64,000 nt of DNA from Sedimentitalea nanhaiensis DSM 24252 (GTDB lineage Bacteria > Pseudomonadota > Alphaproteobacteria > Rhodobacterales > Rhodobacteraceae). The notes under the pieces were generated by a model, which saw only the letters and a list, made by a program, of their open reading frames with translations, was not told where the DNA came from and did not search any database. Shown piece after piece: positions 62,035-64,000 of the stretch. The DNA lies in the NCBI RefSeq assembly GCF_000473225.1, contig NZ_KI421509.1, positions 190,362 to 254,361 on the forward strand, in the 5' to 3' direction. Position numbers and translations under genes: made by a program. Every line of letters begins with the position of its first letter. The first letter of the stretch is position 1.

Positions 62035-63189
62035 ATGAGCGGAAAACGCAGCATTTTCGAAGAGGTCACGGATGAGGGTGACACCAAACCGGCGGTCCAG
62101 CCGGGCATGATCGACCGCGGACGCGCCGGGGCACGGGGTGGTATTCGGCTGTGGTTGGTTGTGCTGTTCGCCCTGGTGGTGGTGATGATCGCGGTTGGCG
62201 GGCTGACCCGGCTGACAGATAGCGGTTTGTCTATCACCGAATGGCGTCCGTTCACCGGGGCCATGCCGCCGATGAACGATGCCGATTGGCAGGCCGAGTT
62301 CGACAAGTACCAGAAGATTGACCAGTTCCGCATTCAAAACCAATGGATGCAATTGGACGATTTCAAAGCGATCTATTGGTGGGAATGGGGCCATCGCCAG
62401 CTGGGCCGGGTGATCGGGCTGGTCTGGGCCGCCGGTTTTTTTGGATTTCTGGCGGCGCGCAAAATCCCGACCGGCTGGACCGGCCGGTTATTGCTGGTCG
62501 GCGTGCTTGGGGGCGTTCAGGGCGCAATCGGCTGGTGGATGGTGACATCGGGTGTGACACAGGGCGAGGGGATGACCCGTGTGGCCAGCTATCGTCTGGC
62601 CGTACATCTTGGGCTGGCCTTTGCCATCCTGGGCCTGATTTCCTGGTATGTGTTCATGTTGGGGCGGCCCGACCGCGCGTTGATGCAGGCCCGCCGTGCG
62701 CGTGAGCAGCGGCTTTTTGGCTTGTCCACCGGCCTGATGCATTTCGCCTTTCTGCAAATCCTGATCGGGGCCTTGGTGGCCGGTATTGACGCCGGGCGCA
62801 GCTATACCGATTGGCCGCTGATGGGGGGGCAACTGCTTCCACCGGATCCGCTGCTGCTTGAGCCGGCGTGGCGCAATCTGTTTGAGAACCCCGGATTGGT
62901 GCAGTTCGTCCATCGCGTCACCGGATACCTGTTGTTTGCCTTTGGCGTCGTGGTTTGGCTGCGTGGACGTCGCAGTGCCCACAGGGCGACGAAATTTGCG
63001 TTCAACTCGGGATTTGCCGCGCTGTGTTTGCAGATCGTGTTGGGCGTCATGACCGTGCTTTACGGTGCCCCGTGGCAGATTGCCATCCTGCATCAACTGC
63101 TGGCTGTGGTGGTTTGGGTATTGATCCTGCGCGCCCGGTTCCTGGCCGCCTATCCCATTGCCACATCCGTCCGGAGTGAGACCAGATGA
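62035..63189 (+). CDS. ctaA: Heme A synthase
   Basis: Oxidises the C8 methyl of heme O to make heme A for aa3-type cytochrome oxidases. The 384-residue membrane protein has about eight helices. Conserved histidines appear in WEWGHRQLGRVIG, AVHLGLAF, FVHRVTGY and ILHQLLAV, which ligate heme. GGLTRLTDSGLSITEW near the N-terminus is a family hallmark. It overlaps the M32 gene by 4 nt (ATGA). Confidence 0.95.
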   Translation: MSGKRSIFEEVTDEGDTKPAVQPGMIDRGRAGARGGIRLWLVVLFALVVVMIAVGGLTRLTDSGLSITEWRPFTGAMPPMNDADWQAEFDKYQKIDQFRIQNQWMQLDDFKAIYWWEWGHRQLGRVIGLVWAAGFFGFLAARKIPTGWTGRLLLVGVLGGVQGAIGWWMVTSGVTQGEGMTRVASYRLAVHLGLAFAILGLISWYVFMLGRPDRALMQARRAREQRLFGLSTGLMHFAFLQILIGALVAGIDAGRSYTDWPLMGGQLLPPDPLLLEPAWRNLFENPGLVQFVHRVTGYLLFAFGVVVWLRGRRSAHRATKFAFNSGFAALCLQIVLGVMTVLYGAPWQIAILHQLLAVVVWVLILRARFLAAYPIATSVRSETR

Positions 63190-64000
63190 CCACTTACGAT
63201 AAACTGATGGCGCATGCGCGCGAGACAGCGGCGCTGGGGCAGATTGCCGGGCGCTTGGGCTGGGATCAGGAAACCATGATGCCCTGTGGCGCGGCGCGCC
63301 AACGCGGTGCGGAAATGGCTGCGATCGAAGCGGTCTTGCACGCGCGCAGGTCCGACCCGCAGGTCGGCGACTGGCTGGAAACGGCAGAGGCCATCGATGA
63401 GCAGGGTCAGGCCCAACTGCGCGAAATCCGCCGCGCCTATGAACGGGCCACCAAAGTGCCCGCCGATCTGGCCAAACGCATCGCGCAAGTCACATCCGAA
63501 GCCCAGGGCAAATGGGCCGCAGCCCGCGCTGCCGAAGATGTGGCGGCGTTTCTGCCAGTGCTGCAAGAGGTTGTGGCCTTGAAGCGCGAAGAGGGGGCGG
63601 CGCTGGCTGATGGGGGTGATCTCTACGATGCCATGCTGCGGGACTATGAACCCGGCACCACGGCTGCACAGATTGCAGACATCTTCGACGCGATGCGCCC
63701 GCGGCTGGTGGACTTGCGCGCCGCAGCGCTGGATAGGCCGGTTCCCGCCGGTGTCAGCGGAACGTTCGATGAGGCGGCGCAGATGAGGCTGAGCCAGGAA
63801 TTGGCCACCACCTTTGGCTATGACCTCAGCCGGGGCCGGGTCGATAAGGCGGTGCATCCGTTCAGTTCCGGCAGCGGCGACGATGTGCGGATCACGACGC
63901 GCACCAGCGCGACCGACCCGTTCAACTGTTTCTATTCCACGATCCACGAAGTTGGCCATGCCGCCTATGAGCAGGGCATCGATGCCACATATGCGTTGAC
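63186..64000 (+). CDS. M32 carboxypeptidase (Taq-type), partial at the window edge
   Basis: The gene starts at the ATG at 63186, overlapping the ctaA stop by 4 nt. The visible 271 residues have no stop, so it is cut by the window end. The N-terminus (YDKLMAHARETAALGQIAGRLGWDQETMMP, key part LGWDQETMMP) is characteristic of thermostable carboxypeptidase 1. The zinc motif HEVGHA appears near residue 256 (STIHEVGHAAYEQG). Full-length family members have about 490-500 residues. The enzyme removes C-terminal amino acids from peptides. Confidence 0.9.
   Translation, partial: MTTYDKLMAHARETAALGQIAGRLGWDQETMMPCGAARQRGAEMAAIEAVLHARRSDPQVGDWLETAEAIDEQGQAQLREIRRAYERATKVPADLAKRIAQVTSEAQGKWAAARAAEDVAAFLPVLQEVVALKREEGAALADGGDLYDAMLRDYEPGTTAAQIADIFDAMRPRLVDLRAAALDRPVPAGVSGTFDEAAQMRLSQELATTFGYDLSRGRVDKAVHPFSSGSGDDVRITTRTSATDPFNCFYSTIHEVGHAAYEQGIDATYAL

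Overview
The window is chromosomal DNA from an alphaproteobacterium, most likely a marine Rhodobacteraceae (Roseobacter-group) species. This rests on gene order and protein features, not on a database search. The strongest evidence is the run dusB(nifR3)-ntrB-ntrC-ntrY-ntrX followed by trkA-trkH-hfq-hflX, together with an NtrC that lacks the sigma-54 contact loop. Base composition is high in GC with long antisense shadow ORFs. I see no transposase, integrase, phage gene, CRISPR array or rRNA. Genes are tightly packed, often with 1-4 nt start/stop overlaps.

Layout. 0.3-7.5 kb: a tRNA-Glu, then hom-glpX-recJ (all minus), a small lipoprotein, a TetR regulator with a palindromic operator candidate, a pirin and a Hint-domain protein. 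7.7-12 kb: a 3-hydroxyisobutyrate-dehydrogenase-like enzyme, a small membrane protein, and a three-gene TadE/TadE/TadG-like operon without the rest of a tad locus. 12-20 kb: glutamate dehydrogenase, two c-type cytochromes opposite a LysR regulator, hpt with a small membrane protein, a COQ10-like protein, a YARHG protein, an MmgE/PrpD protein and a broken ammonium transporter gene. 20-22.4 kb: ispD-ispF-pgpA-pncC operon (minus). 22.5-29.8 kb: the nitrogen-regulation operon.

29.8-31 kb: an 840-bp gap holding the decayed remains of a sterol-desaturase/fatty-acid-hydroxylase gene and a long inverted repeat, then a lipoprotein. 31.2-35.8 kb: potassium uptake (trkA, trkH), hfq and hflX. 35.8-42 kb: a penicillin-acylase-family enzyme, a second hydroxyisobutyrate-dehydrogenase-like enzyme, a SYLF-domain lipoprotein and a serralysin-type RTX metalloprotease. 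42-50 kb: hemB, a small membrane protein, mfd, a DUF992 protein and a TPR protein. 50-55.5 kb: a K+-channel-like protein, a DsbA-family oxidoreductase, an acyl-CoA synthetase opposite an XRE-cupin regulator, and an orphan oligopeptide-binding protein. 55.6-58.5 kb: a candidate small RNA with its own promoter and terminator, 3-hydroxybutyrate dehydrogenase, a patatin-like protein and a DUF502 membrane protein. 58.5-61 kb: pseudouridine catabolism (psuK, psuG) with a divergent ThiE-like gene. 61.2-64 kb: a TrmJ-family methyltransferase, heme A synthase ctaA and the start of an M32 carboxypeptidase cut by the window edge.

Most of the window is ordinary core genome. The points most worth a second look are the candidate sRNA near 55.63-55.71 kb, the two dead genes (amtB-like and desaturase-like), the NtrC and NtrX proteins lacking GAFTGA, the divergent ThiE-like protein beside the pseudouridine genes, and two operator-like inverted repeats in divergent promoter regions. 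I did not find an entirely new multi-gene system.
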